Source of the DNA: Sipunculus nudus
Lineage: Eukaryota > Annelida > Sipuncula > Golfingiida > Sipunculidae
Assembly (NCBI GenBank): GCA_026874595.1
Contig: CM049318.1
Coordinates: 1,625,241 to 1,689,240 of the forward strand
Direction of reading: 5' to 3'
Length of the DNA stretch: 64,000 nucleotides
The translations under genes and the position numbers were made by a program. This document shows, in pieces, positions 9,201 through 24,347 of the stretch (position 1 is the first letter of the stretch; every line of letters begins with the position of its first letter). The notes under the pieces are model-generated. The model worked only from the letters and a program-made list of their open reading frames with translations. It was not told the origin of the DNA and did not search any database.

Positions 9201-12200
9201 ACTAATATAATACAACGTCTGCACTCTAACACACCGTGTACATTAATGCTACTTGAATGACTAATATAATACAACGTCTGCACTTTCACACACCGTATAC
9301 ATTATTGCTACTTGAATGACTGATATTATACTACGCCCGCACTCTCACACACCGTGTACATTAATGCTACTTGAATGACTAATATAATACAACGTCTGCA
9401 CTTTCACACACCGTATACATTATTGCTACTTGAATGACTAATATAATACAACGTCCGCACTCTCACACACCGTGTACATTAATGCTACTTGAATGACTAA
9501 TATAATACAACGTCCGAACTCTCACACACCGTATACATTATTGCTACTTGAATGACTGATATTATACGACGTCCGCACTTTCACACACGGTGTACATTAT
9601 TGCTACTTGAATGTCTAATATTATAAAACGTCCGAACTCTCACACACCGTGTACATTAATGCTACTTGAATGACTTACATAATACAGCGTACTCTCACAC
9701 ACCGTATACATTATTGCTACTTGAATGACTAATATAATACAACGTCCGCACTCTCACACACCGTGTACATTAATGCTACTTGAATGACTAATATAATACA
9801 ACGTCTGCACTGTCACACACCGTATACATTATTGCTACTTGAATGACTGATATTATACGACGTCCGCACTTTCACACACGGTGTAAATTATTGCTACTTG
9901 AATGTCTAATATTATACGACGTCCGCACTCTCACACACCGTGTACATTAATGCTACTTGAATGACTAATATAATACAACGTCTGCACTCTAACACACCGT
10001 GTACATTAATGCTACTTGAATGACTAATATAATACAACGTCTGCACTTTCACACACCGTATACATTATTGCTACTTGAATGACTGATATTATACTACGCC
10101 CGCACTCTCACACACCGTGTACATTAATGCTACTTGAATGACTAATATAATACAACGTCTGCACTTTCACAAACCGTGTGCATTAATGCTACTTGAATGA
10201 CTAATATAATACAACGTCTGCACTTTCACACACCGTATACATTATTGCTACTTGAATGACTAATATAATACAACGTCCGAACTCTCACACACCGTGTACA
10301 TTAATGCTACTTGAATGACTAATATAATACAACGTCCGAACTCTCACACACCGTATACATTATTGCTACTTGAATGACTGATATTATACGCCGTCCGCAC
10401 TTTCACACACGGTGTACATTATTGCTACTTGAATGTCTAATATTATAAAACGTCCGAACTCTCACACACCGTGTACATTAATGCTACTTGAATGACTTAC
10501 ATAATACAGCGTACTCTCACACACCGTATACATTATTGCTACTTGAATGACTAATATAATACAACGTCCGCACTCTCACACACCGTGTACATTAATGCTA
10601 CTTGAATGACTAATATAATACAACGTCTGCACTCTAACACACCGTGTACATTAATGCTACTTGAATGACTAATATAATACAACGTCTGCACTTTCACACA
10701 CCGTATACATTATTGCTACTTGAATGACTGATATTATACTACGCCCGCACTCTCACACACCGTGTACATTAATGCTACTTGAATGACTAATATAATACAA
10801 CGTCTGCACTTTCACACACCGTATACATTATTGCTACTTGAATGACTAATATAATACAACGTCCGCACTCTCACACACCGTGTACATTAATGCTACTTGA
10901 ATGACTAATATAATACAACGTCCGAACTCTCACACACCGTATACATTATTGCTACTTGAATGACTGATATTATACGACGTCCGCACTTTCACACACGGTG
11001 TACATTATTGCTACTTGAATGTCTAATATTATAAAACGTCCGAACTCTCACACACCGTGTACATTAATGCTACTTGAATGACTTACATAATACAGCGTAC
11101 TCTCACACACCGTATACATTATTGCTACTTGAATGACTAATATAATACAACGTCCGCACTCTCACACACCGTGTACATTAATGCTACTTGAATGACTAAT
11201 ATAATACAACGTCTGCACTCTCACACACCGTATACATTCTTGCTACTTGAATGACTGATATTATACGACGTCCGCACTTTCACACACGGTGTAAATTATT
11301 GCTACTTGAATGTCTAATATTATACGACGTCCGCACTCTCACACAGCGTGTACATTAATGCTACTTGAATGACTAATATAATACAACGTCTGCACTCTAA
11401 CACACCGTGTACATTAATGCTACTTGAATGACTAATATAATACAACGTCTGCACTTTCACACACCGTATACATTATTGCTACTTGAATGACTGATATTAT
11501 ACTACGCCCGCACTCTCACACACCGTGTACATTAATGCTACTTGAATGACTAATATAATACAACGTCTGTACTTTCACAAACCGTGTGCATTAATGCTAC
11601 TTGAATGACTAATATAATACAACGTCTGCACTTTCACACACCGTATACATTATTGCTACTTGAATGACTAATATAATACAACGTCCGCACTCTCACACAC
11701 CGTGTACATTAATGCTACTTGAATGACTAATATAATACAACGTCCGAACTCTCACACACCGTATACATTATTGCTACTTGAATGACTGATATTATACGCC
11801 GTCCGCACTTTCACACACGGTGTACATTATTGCTACTTGAATGTCTAATATTATAAAACGTCCGAACTCTCACACACCGTGTACATTAATGCTACTTGAA
11901 TGACTTACATAATACAGCGTACTCTCACACACCGTATACATTATTGCTACTTGAATGACTAATATAATACAACGTCCGCACTCTCACACACCGTGTACAT
12001 TAATGCTACTTGAATGACTAATATAATACAACGTCTGCACTCTCACACACCGTATACATTATTGCTACTTGAATGACTGATATTATACGACGTCCGCACT
12101 TTCACACACGGTGTACATTATTGCTACTTGAATGTCTAATATTATACGACGTCCGAACTCTCACACACCGTGTACATTAATGCTACTTGAATGACTAATA

Positions 12201-15200
12201 TAATACAACGTCCGAACTCTCACACACCGTATACATTATTGCTACTTGAATGACTGATATTATACAACGTCTGCACTCTCAAATACCGTGTACATTAATG
12301 CTACTTGAATAAATAATATAATCAAACGTCCGCACTCTCACACACCGTATACATTATTGCTACTTGAATGACTAATATAATACAACGTCTGCACTTTCAC
12401 ACACCGTGTACATTATTGCTACTTGAATGACTAATATAATTAAACGTCCGAACTCTCACACACCGTATACATTATTGCTACTTGAATGACTAATATAATA
12501 CAACGTCCGAACTCTCACACACCGTATACATTATTGCTACTTGAATGACTGATATTATACGACGTCCGCACTTTCACACACGGTGTACATTATTGGTACT
12601 TGAATGTCTAATATTATAAAACGTCCGAACTCTCACACACCGTGTACATTAATGCTACTTGAATGACTTACATAATACAGCGTACTCTCACACACCGTAT
12701 ACATTATTGCTACTTGAATGACTAATATAATACAACGTCCGCACTCTCACACACCGTGTACATTAATGCTACTTGAATGACTAATATAATACAACGTCTG
12801 CACTCTAACACACCGTGTACATTAATGCTACTTGAATGACTAATATAATACAACGTCTGCACTTTCACACACCGTATACATTATTGCTACTTGAATGACT
12901 GATATTATACTACGCCCGCACTCTCACACACCGTGTACATTAATGCTACTTGAATGACTAATATAATACAACGTCTGCACTTTCACACACCGTATACATT
13001 ATTGCTACTTGAATGACTAATATAATACAACGTCCGCACTCTCACACACCGTGTACATTAATGCTACTTGAATGACTAATATAATACAACGTCCGAACTC
13101 TCACACACCGTATACATTATTGCTACTTGAATGACTGATATTATACGACGTCCGCACTTTCACACACGGTGTACATTATTGCTACTTGAATGTCTAATAT
13201 TATAAAACGTCCGAACTCTCACACACCGTGTACATTAATGCTACTTGAATGACTTACATAATACAGCGTACTCTCACACACCGTATACATTATTGCTACT
13301 TGAATGACTAATATAATACAACGTCCGCACTCTCACACACCGTGTACATTAATGCTACTTGAATGACTAATATAATACAACGTCTGCACTCTCACACACC
13401 GTATACATTATTGCTACTTGAATGACTGATATTATACGACGTCCGCACTTTCACACACGGTGTAAATTATTGCTACTTGAATGTCTAATATTATACGACG
13501 TCCGAACTCTCACACACCGTGTACATTAATGCTACTTGAATGACTAATATAATACAACGTCCGAACTCTCACACACCGTATACATTATTGCTACTTGAAT
13601 GACTGATATTATACAACGTCTGCACTCTCAAATACCGTGTACATTAATGCTACTTGAATAAATAATATAATAAAACGTCCGCACTCTCACACACCGTATA
13701 CATTATTGCTACTTGAATGACTAATATAATACAACGTCTGCACTTTCACACACCGTGTACATTATTGCTACTTGAATGACTAATATAATTAAACGTCCGA
13801 ACTCTCACACACCGTATACATTATTGCTACTTGAATGACTAATATAATACAACGTCCGAACTCTCACACACCGTATACATTATTGCTACTTGAATGACTA
13901 ATATAATACAACGTCTGCACTTTCACACACCGTATACATTATTGCTACTTGAATGACTGATATTATACAACGTCTGCACTCTCAAATACCGTGTACATTA
14001 ATGCTACTTGAATGACTAATATAATAAAACGTCCGCACTCTCACACACCGTATACATTAATGCTACTTGAATGACTAATATAATACAACGTCCGAACTCA
14101 CACACACCGTATACATTATTGCTACTTGAATGACTGATATTATACAACGTCTGCACTCTAAAATACCGTGTACATTAATGCTACTTGAATGACTAATATA
14201 ATAAAACGGCCGCACTCTCACACACCGTATACATTATTGCTACTTGAATGACTAATATAATACAACGTCTGCACTTTCACACACCGTGTACATTATTGCT
14301 ACTTGAATGACTAATATAATAAAACGTCCGAACTCTCACACACCGTATACATTATTGCCACTTGAATGACTAATATAATACAACGTCCGAACTCTAACAC
14401 ACCGTATACATTATTGCTACTTGAATGACTAATATAATACAACGTCTGCACTTTCACACACCGTATACATTATTGCTACTTGAATGACTGATATTATACA
14501 ACGTCTGCACTCTCAAATACCGTGTACATTAATGCTACTTGAATGACTTATATAATACAACGTCCGCACTCTCACACACCGTGTACATTAATGCTACTTG
14601 AATGACTAATATAATACAACGTCCGAACTCTCACACACACTATACATTATTGCTACTTGAATGACTGATATTATACGACGTCCGCACTTTCACACACGGT
14701 GTACATTATTGCTACTTGAATGTCTAATATTATAAAACGTCCGAACTCTCACACACCATGTACATAAATGCTACTTGAATGACTTATATAATACAACGTC
14801 TGCACTCTCACACACCGTATACATTATTACTACTTGAATGACTAATATAATACAACGTCCGCACTCTCACACACCGTGTACATTAATGCTACTTGAATGA
14901 CTAATATAATACAACGTCTGCACTCTCACACACTGTATACATTATTTCTACTTGAATGACTGATATTATACGACGTCCGCACTTTCACACACGGTGTACA
15001 TTATTGCTCCTTGAATGTCTAATATTATACGACGTCCGAACTCTCACACACCGTGTACATTAATGCTACTTGAATGACTAATATAATACAACGTCCGAAC
15101 TCCCACACACCGTATACATTATTGCTACTTGAATGACTGATATTATACAACTTCTGCACTCTCAAATATCGTGTACATTAATGCTACTTGAATGACTAAT

Positions 15201-16650
15201 GTAATAAAACGTCCGCACTCTCACACACCGTATACATTATTGCTACTTGAATGACTGATATTATACAACGTCCGCACTTTCACACACGTTGTACATTATT
15301 GCTTATTGAATGACTAATATTATAAAACGTCTGCACTTTCACACACCGTGTACATTAATGCTACTTGAATGACTAATATTATACAACGTCTGCACTCTCA
15401 CACACCGTGTACATTAATGCTACTTGAATGACTAATATAATACAACGTCTGCACTCTCACACACCGTATACATTATTGCTACTTGAATTACTGATATTAT
15501 ACGACGTCCGCACGTTCACACACGGTGTACATTATTGCTACTTGAATGTCTAATATTATAAAACGTCCGAACTCTCACACACCGTGTACATTAATGCTAC
15601 TTGAATGACTTATATAATACAACGTCTGCACTTTCACACACCGTATACATTATTGCTACTTGAATGACTGATATTATACTACGTCCGCACTCTCACACAC
15701 CGTGTACATTAATGCTACTTGAATGACTAATATAATACAACGTCCGCACTTTCACACACCGTGTACATTATTGCTACTTAAATGACTAATATTATACAAC
15801 GTCTGCACTCTCACACATCGTGTACATTAATGCTACTTGAATGACTTATATAATACAACGTCTGCACTCTCACACACCGTGTACATTAATGCTACTTGAA
15901 TGACTAATATAATACAACGTCTGCATTCTCACACACCGTGTACATTATTGCAACTTGAATGACTGATATTATTGGACGTCCGCATTCTCACACACCATGT
16001 ACATTATTGCTACTTGAATGTCTAAAATTTATAAAACGTCCGAACTCTCACACACCGTGTACATTAATGCTACTTGAATGACTTATATAATACAACGTCT
16101 GCACTCTCACACACCGTATACATTATTGCTACTTGAATGACTGATATTATACGACGTCCGCACTTTCACACACGGTGTACATTATTGCTTATTGAATGAC
16201 TAATATTACACAACGTCCGCACTTTCACAAACCGTGTCCATTATTGCTACTTGAATGACTAATATTATACGACGTCCGCTCTCTCACACACCGTGTGCAT
16301 TATTGCTTATTAAATGACTAATATTATTCAACGTCTGCACTCTCACACACCGTATACATTATTGCTACTTGAATGACCGATATTATACGACGTCCGCACT
16401 TTCACACACGGTGTACATTATTGCTTATTGAATGACTAATATTACCCAACGTCCGCACTTTCACAAACCGTGTACATTATTGCTACTTAAATGATTAATA
16501 TTATACGACGTCCGCACTCTCACACACCGTATACATTATTGCTTATTGAATGACTAATATTATTCAACGTCCGCACTCTCACACATCATGTAAATAAGTG
16601 CTGTTTGAATTACCGTTGTTATTCAGTGTCCTCACTCTCACTAACGTGTA
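6246..16650 (+). repeat. 59-bp satellite array with higher-order repeats, about 175 monomers
   Basis: The monomer, for example CCGTATACATTATTGCTACT followed by TGAATGACTAATATTATAC and ACGTCCGCACTCTCACACA, repeats every 59 bases without spacers. Early monomers (to about 7000) are homogeneous with TGAATGTC; later ones alternate GTATACATTATTG and GTGTACATTAATG types. A 55-bp variant with ATACAGCGTACTC (4-nt deletion) recurs at 7691, 8336, 9099, 9685, 10507, 11093, 11915, 12678 and 13264. Those spacings correspond to 11, 13, 10, 14, 10, 14, 13 and 10 monomers. Monomers degrade after 16300 and the array fades by 16650. There are no open genes inside. Confidence 0.97.
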
Positions 16651-18627
16651 CATTAACCCGGGGGGATCCACCACTTCATTTGATAAAATATCAGATTCTG
16701 TAAAAACTGTACTTTGGTCTTATTCCCCCAGTCATTATGCTAAAGTTCACAGGTGGTCCCCATTTGGTTGTATTGGCTGACATCAGATGTCAGTACTCAT
16801 CATTAGTAAGCCTTGTGTTGCAGTCGAAATGAGAAAACAAGATCAGTTAGAAACACGTGCTAACTGAATATTTAGCATAATCATATTTAAATATGTCGGC
16901 TCTAATAGGACACAATCTTTTTTTTAAATCTCATTTGCGCACACGTTAGTATGTCATGCTAGCTACACCCTTATGTAGAAAATGTCTGTTTTGTGTACAT
17001 ATCCCAGACCTTCTATATCAGTAGGTTATGCATTTTTAAATTGTTTGTGTGTATTCTTACTGTATTTGCCTTTAGAGCCGAATGCTTTATAATAATTTTT
17101 AATAATAAGTTGGAATCAGGGTTTGTAAGGTTAAGGTAAGGATTATTATTAAAAATAATAAAACGAATTAAATAACCTGTCCCATTGTATCATATCTTAG
17201 GGACTCGGGTAAGGGTTACTAGCCAGATGTCACTGTGTATTGCCGTTGAAAAAAATGACGATGAAGCTGAGAATAAAATAACAGCGTATACACTTAGATC
17301 AAGTAACAACCTGGTATGACGAAAACCTACTCCCTCTTAATTATATTAAATCTTATTTTCATGCTCCTTGGCCATTCCAAAAGGATTGCTTATCAGAAAT
17401 TCCAGATATCAATATTGGATTCAACTTTACCTTGTTTCGTTAAGACTAATTTACTTGGTGAGATAATAGATACTATAATTTATCCACGAGACCCAAATTA
17501 ACTCATTCACTCCTAACATAGGAGTTTTTCTCGTATATCAAGCTTTCTTTCTCTTTAATCATTCACCACGGTTTATGCGACAATTATTCAATCACATATT
17601 GGCAATGACTTTAGCATTTGGGGTTATTCCTTTCCGTCTTCTAACAGTATGGCACGAAAGAAGGCTGCCCGAATTATAACCAAAATTTACGATCGAGATG
17701 TAAATTCCATGATGGTACTGGGATGGGTTAATGTTAATTAACGCAATACACATTTTATTACAGTGCCAATGTATATAAATGTGTTTGCTTGAAGGTTCCT
17801 GGTTCACATAGGGATAGTTTTATGAAGCTCACAATCCCGGAACTCTAGTAGCTGTGAGTTGTTGTTCCTAAACATAAAACTATTTGAAAACGTCGTCACT
17901 ATTTGCTTGGCAAAAAATCTGGAATAGTTTATCCTGCAAATCTAGATCAGCCAGACCATGTGCTTCTTTCCAGAACCGAAGTAAACAAAACATTTGAGAG
18001 AATGTATCGGCTACATGACATATATTGGGTACAGTTGCATACTTTTGTGTTGGTTGTGTGGCACTCTTTATAAGCATTAAAACTCTTAGCATTCATCGAT
18101 CATATAAGAATAATAACCATCTTTATTCCATATTGCTCATTCAGAATATTGCAATTGCCAAGTCTATATCAATGTTACAGTATATTGTATAATGATTGCT
18201 TCGTACTTCACAATATAAACATTTTTTTTGACGGTGATACATTATTACTCTGCTTGCTTTATATATATAAGTATATAGCATATACATATGATAAAGTTTC
18301 TTAATTTGCTTGTATGATTCATTATAAAATTATAAAGTTCATGTTTTATACTCTTAGCCATGGTATTAGGAAAATATTTTATTGATATTTTAGTTATTAT
18401 ATGTTTTTATTTTAAATGGTATAGGACACACATAGATAGACCAGTTTGATTTTAGTTTATTGGTTCATTATCCCTGTAAACATATGATGTCAAATAAATA
18501 AATGTGTGCGTATACTTAAAAAATCGAAACGTAAATTGAGTTTACAATCATAACACTTGAGAGTAGTCGACTGGCAAAATTGTTAGCAGAATAAAGAGCC
18601 CTGCATACGCCCCTGGAAGCTGAAGCA

Positions 18628-18675
18628 TAACTATATATATAATATATATATATATATAGTTATATATATATATAT
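18628..18675. repeat. TA microsatellite, palindromic
   Basis: An imperfect (TA)n tract with AACTATATATA on one side and ATAGTTAT on the other, so the tract can fold on itself. No flanking element is visible. Confidence 0.9.
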
Positions 18676-21600
18676 GTTCCAGTTGGTACACACGGACTGA
18701 CAATAGATGCTCCAATATGAAATATCCATATCCATAATATGGAAACTTTCGTGTCTATAATCCTTTCCATAATTTAACTCAATACCGCAGGAATATTCCT
18801 AATAACACTAGGCGTATATAGATGACGTATAGCGCATTTACCAGCTCCGTAGGCATACAAATAATTTGACCATGATCTTAATCCAATGTAGTTAAATATG
18901 CCTGAAGGACTTAAGATATAAAAGTATTACTGTACTATCTATATTTATTGCTTGCGCACACGCTGATTGTCGCGTTTGAACGAGATACTATCGCATGCTA
19001 ACGAGATAGAAAAAGCTTTCTGTGTGTCCTATATATATATGAGCCACCGTATATATAACCGACTATATCACTTTTTTTTTTCCAAACTATTAAGGCGACA
19101 CGGTGAGATCTCATTATACTGGTGGGCAGGTGTGCACAGTGCTACGAATACATGACCTAGACATCGTTTTTAGATGATCATGACATAATAACGACATTAA
19201 ATTTTGGATGCTGTCTTATTTATGGTTATTTAAGTGTTTTTGAGAATCCCTCCATGAGTTTTTTCGTTATTGTTTTGTCTGTTATATGTTAGCTTGATAA
19301 TTTTTTCCTGGTTTGTCTCTCAAAGTTTTTTTGTGGGCTTATTCATTCCGTTGTTTTTACATAGATTCATACCAGCAGAGAAGCATACATTTCCCTGTAT
19401 TTTATTACAAGAATTCACCTGAGATCTTTGAGTAAATAGATGCTAAATACATGCTCCAACATGCATGGTACGATAGGCTATGTAGTGTTTGCCTGTAATT
19501 GTGTGATAATGGCTAAAACTATGTGCAAATCATGGATTTTTGTTAATCAAAACCGTTTTGACATAATTAAAATAAGAAAAATATTGGTTCCCAGTTTGGT
19601 TTTTATATTTCATTTTAAGCAATTAATGTGTCAAATAAGAACTGGGACCTAAGTTGACTTGCACAAATACCTGCATATAGTGACACTTAATTTTCTGCTT
19701 TACTCAAATCAATCTATCATTATTGTTATCAAAGTCAGACAAGGATTAGGCCGAGTATATGCAACTTACGGCAGTGAGACAAAGTTGTTTAGTACTTAGA
19801 TATATATATTATAAATATATATAACACACATGTGTGCGTTTAACCCAGCAAAATATAATGTATACATTTATGTGCGTGCAACTTCATTTTGTTTACTTTA
19901 TCAAACTGTTTGCCTTAAACAAGCATTGCTTTCATAGAATTTAAACTCTGATGTAGATATTTGTAAGGCCGCGCAGTAATAACACATTCTTTCATAAAAT
20001 TCACTGGTGTATACAGGTTTTTTCATCTTATTATACCACAGAGGGAAAACTAGGTTGAATGAAGGTCAAGGCTGATTCCGTATAAGGACATTTGCCGGTA
20101 TGAAGTTTTACGGACGTCGCTTGTGTCTTTTTTTAACAAATAGCTCATAAAGCTTTACAATAAACCTACTTGGAATTGAATGTCTTTCTCATATTTACTT
20201 CTTTTTACTGTCTGTGTGGTATTTTGTTATACACGAACGGTAAATAGTATTGCGGTCCATGGATTGTATGCCGTGTGTTTTGGCTTTATGTGTAGTATAT
20301 ACGACTTTTTTCATAATTAATGTGTGTCATTTGTTACTTTTAATAACACATGGAAATATTTTATTATTTATAGGTGAGGCAATATATTGCACCAAGCTAT
20401 ATCTTAAAAGCGGTATTATTCAGTCAACTGTACTGAAACCCTTTATGTACCATTGTGTCGAGGCATTTTTTTGTCTAAAAAGTTAATGCAGACCACTCGC
20501 ATGGGTTAATATCACCTAAGTCTTATTGTACCTGGGTTTTACACCCTCATAAGGAGTACAGTACTAACAAAAACCTCTTTATTACCACCTTATGCCAAAT
20601 GTTCACAAAAAGATTAATTTCCCGGCGGATATAAAGAATAACTAATGACTCAGACCCGTCAATCAAACAGGAAAGCAAACGGTGCTATTTCAACTGTATT
20701 TTTTCTGGGTATTTTCTCGCGAAAGATGCTTTTAGCTAATGGTGTTGACGAGGCATAAGATGAAATACATAAGGCCAAGGAAATTAAAAAAAATCATGTT
20801 CTCCAAATAGATATTCTCGCCGCAAATAGATAATGCAAATGTGCATCCACATGGAAAAATACTGATTTATATAAACAGGATATCAAATACAGACTAATTC
20901 AGATATTTAGCAAATACGAATACAGAAGAGACAAAATTCTGTTATATTCTTTGAAGGTTTCATTGTGCTTTAGAAAGTATTATGATAAATCACTCTCCAT
21001 ATGTTCCAATAGAAGTACGAGTTTGCAACGTAAGGACATAGTTCTTCATATAAAGAATCAAATAAGTGATTAGCCATATATGATATGAATTGAGCATGTT
21101 TGGTTGTCTAAACTGAGTCTCTTTTGCGTATTATCAGGCTGAAGGTTTCTCTACCTGACCCTGTAACAAAACCGGAAAGGTCTGAGCCGAACTGTAGAGA
21201 ACCTGATAAATCCTTTATTAAAACTAAAAATTTCTCAGTTTTAAGAACACTGCAGATAAGATACCCCAGACAGTAGAAGTTCACCTATAAGGTCACTTCA
21301 ATTCGCTAATGATTCCTGAAATTAATGAACTCTCAGTGAATCTTACTATTACATCATGTCAGCTTACATATTACATTCAGACCATCTAAAACTGTAAAAG
21401 AGAATGCTGAATAAAGATTGAAAGTTTTTCCTTTATCGATTACATTGCTTAATAACGTGTTACAAATTACAAGAGATTATGTAATCCCATGCGGAGAAGC
21501 TATGTTAAAACAAGGACTCTGGATTCTAAGGAATGCAAGCCTCCGCCATGCGGGTTGTCCCTTTTGTGGGATGCCCCAAACCCGTGTTTGCATTCACATA

Positions 21601-22139
21601 TTTGGTCTATATTCTCAGGTTCATTCGTGTATAGAAGACTGTACGTTTGTGAATATTCATTACGAAGTTTCGAATCCGGATCATGTGCAAGATCCACACC
21701 ATAATCTAATCAATTATTGATTGGCCCATGTCCTGAAAAATTTAATGAGACTTCTTTCATTAATGCGTGATTTATGCTGTGAACAAACACACAAACGCAC
21801 ACATAAACATACTCATGAACGGTGAGGATGCTTTCTCTCCTGGCGGAGGGAAAAATCTTTAAATCCGTTAGGAGCATATAGGAAGACAAACCACAAGGAA
21901 CCTGGCAACGCTTAAGCTTAACCTTGACCAGTTTGCTGACATAGGCTTAGACTTAAAACAACCAGCCCACCCTTATTAGTACAAACCGCAGATCTTTAAA
22001 ATAGAACGATTACATACAATTATTCTGACCACTCCTGTAGGGAGAGTAGCTTACAGAGGTTCATGCGTTTAATTCAAAATCAATATTGGATCAATTTTTC
22101 GGGGGTTGCTTCTCTTATGTCCTTCAGAGTGCAAACCCA

Positions 22140-22395
22140 TCTTTTTCTTTTCCTTTCATCTTTTCTATTTATTTCTTCTGTCCTTGTTCCGCTAGATCTT
22201 AAATATGGTTGTTTTTTTAGAAGCTGACCTTTGGTCACAATATTAATCCTAGGAGACATTTTGCACCTGATTGTTTTTAACCTTTGCCTTATTTCCAAGC
22301 CCGTTTACTTCATATTCGGTTCTCTTTTTTATTCTCAATCCTGCCCCTGTTTGCACTAGATCTTGAATATGGCTGATATTCGAATTGGCAACAGT
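22140..22395. repeat. Short dispersed repeat, two partial copies
   Basis: GCTAGATCTTAAATATGGTT followed by a T run and CTGACCTTTGGTCACAATATT (read across 22190-22247) reappears as CACTAGATCTTGAATATGGC (22355 on) and, more fully, inside an intron at 54309-54370 as GCTAGATCTCAAATAAGGTT with ACCTTTATACACAATATTAG. I do not recognise the family. Confidence 0.55.
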
Positions 22396-22625
22396 ACAGT
22401 CACAGGTGACAAGCTTCTCTTGGGATCGCACGGCTATTGCAGATATTTAATTATTATGCCATGATCTATCGAGTCTTTATATAATTACTGATGACGAGGC
22501 CTCTCATTTACTTATCTATCAATCTCCTTCATCGATCGTATATAGTCTTTGCCCATGCAATGACTGGCCATCTGTGAAAGGACCACTCGGACCACCAGAT
22601 GATTTCACAACACCGGTACTTCAGC

Positions 22626-22648
22626 GCCCCCCCCCCCCCCCTCCCCCG
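22626..22648. repeat. Poly-C run
   Basis: A near-uninterrupted run of C with one T, in otherwise AT-rich intergenic DNA. Confidence 0.95.
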
Positions 22649-24305
22649 AACCTCAAGGGTTCCCGAGGAATCCCGACATGTGAGCCTGGAATATAAATAC
22701 AGGGATTGTTGGAGAAAACATTCGTGTCTTATTTATTTTCTGCTTGTGTGAATCGATTAATTCTATGATTTTTTTTGGGGTTGTATTAATGGGCGTATTT
22801 GTCCTGTGATTTAGTGTCCTGTGTTAACCTGACACCATGACACCTTAGTATGGTGAGTACGATCAACTGTCTAAGGTTACGCCTGGTATTCAGACGTTAA
22901 CATACCTCGCGTGAATAAATGCGTGGGCGTGCGGTATTCTTGATGTAGAGGATGCTGCAAGATTCTTTCCCTTTAAGCACTAACATTAGTACTAATCATA
23001 ACTGTATGAAATATTTCATCAATTTTATTCATTGCAGGCCTATTGTCAACAAAACCTGACCGGGGAGCTGACATATTAACCTGGTGAATACACATGGGGA
23101 TATAAACATGGATATCCTCATGACAAGGTAATTTGATTGCATGGTGTGTTACTGGGCCACGTGAAAGACCGCCAAGTACGTCGCACCTACTTTCAAAACA
23201 GGTTCACAGGCGATCGATACTTATAGCACTTTAAGCCTTTAAACCGAGTGAAGCTTAGACAATAAACCGTGTCCACATGTATGAAAATTTATCTCTCTTC
23301 AGAATGAAGAGTATATTGGTCGCAATTATTACACACGTCAAGAGAGTATATCTTGCCGTGTCCGCGCACATCACGGGGACGTTATGGGATAAAGATCATT
23401 TGTACCGTAAAGACCTACTTCAGGTAGGACTGGCGGCTTGCACGCTCTATGTCTTTTTTCATACACCTGTTTTCTAAAATTGCCTCGAATCAGTCATTTA
23501 CATAAAGTACCGTTACCGGTACATAGCCCCTCCCACGACTATAATAGCCGTGATTATAGCTGTTCAATCTGTGGTTGTCTCAGTTCGCTTTCCGCAGTTC
23601 CATTTATCCCCGTACTGATAACATAGACGGCGGTTAACCGCACGCCGCAAGACTCCCGTAAATATCCACACGGTGATCCTGTGAACTTACAGGTAATCAA
23701 TTATTTTGTCATACAAGTGTATATCAAATTAACTAACGTTTTTCTTACATTTAATCTGTGTTATTTATAAATTGTATTGGGAACATGTGGGCCTGTTCTT
23801 GAGATAAATGTGGCAAAAATTACTGTGAAATTCCTATATAGGTCGGAGGTGTGCATTAACTTGTCATACAGTTGTATATCTTAATAACATATTTAATTGT
23901 AGCGTACAGTATGTATTTGTGTGTAGTCGTATAGCAGTAGGGTTAATGTTTGCAGTTACATTTGTACTGAAACGGTGAGTATTGTTGAAGGTGGATTTTG
24001 TTAATTTGACGATAAGGTAACTCCTTAGAAGGTAGGAAATATAACCTTTTATTAAATGTGATAATTAAGAGTGCACAGCATTCTATCCACTGAACTCACG
24101 GATGATATGGTACAATTGGCACAAACACTGAAGTTAAGTCGACAGCCTGGTACGAATGATGCATATTATCAATATTTTAAAAGAGGACTAAAAAAAGAAG
24201 CTCAACTTTGATGGTAAAACTTGATAAAATTATTAAATAATACATGGAAATGGCAAGTGTAATCGTCGTTTATGTGTAAATCTCTCTTTCCCGCCTCTCT
24301 CTATT

Positions 24306-24310
<5 letters not shown>

Positions 24311-24344
<34 letters not shown>
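24311..24344. repeat. (TC)n microsatellite
   Basis: Seventeen TC dinucleotides in a row, preceded by two shorter CTCTCT stretches from 24270. Confidence 0.97.

Positions 24345-24347
<3 letters not shown>

Noticed and set aside
6246-16650. Regular short repeats resembling a CRISPR array
   Set aside because: Monomers are contiguous with no unique spacers, there are no cas genes, and the context is an animal genome.
16657-16669. CCCGGGGGGATCC at the edge of the satellite, resembling a cloning-vector polylinker
   Set aside because: Only about 13 bases match loosely (one extra G and different flanks), and normal genomic sequence follows; too short to call contamination.
23277-23477. Possible small exon ending in CTTCAG|GTAGGA
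   Set aside because: The donor-like site is isolated, with no matching acceptor or recognisable protein.
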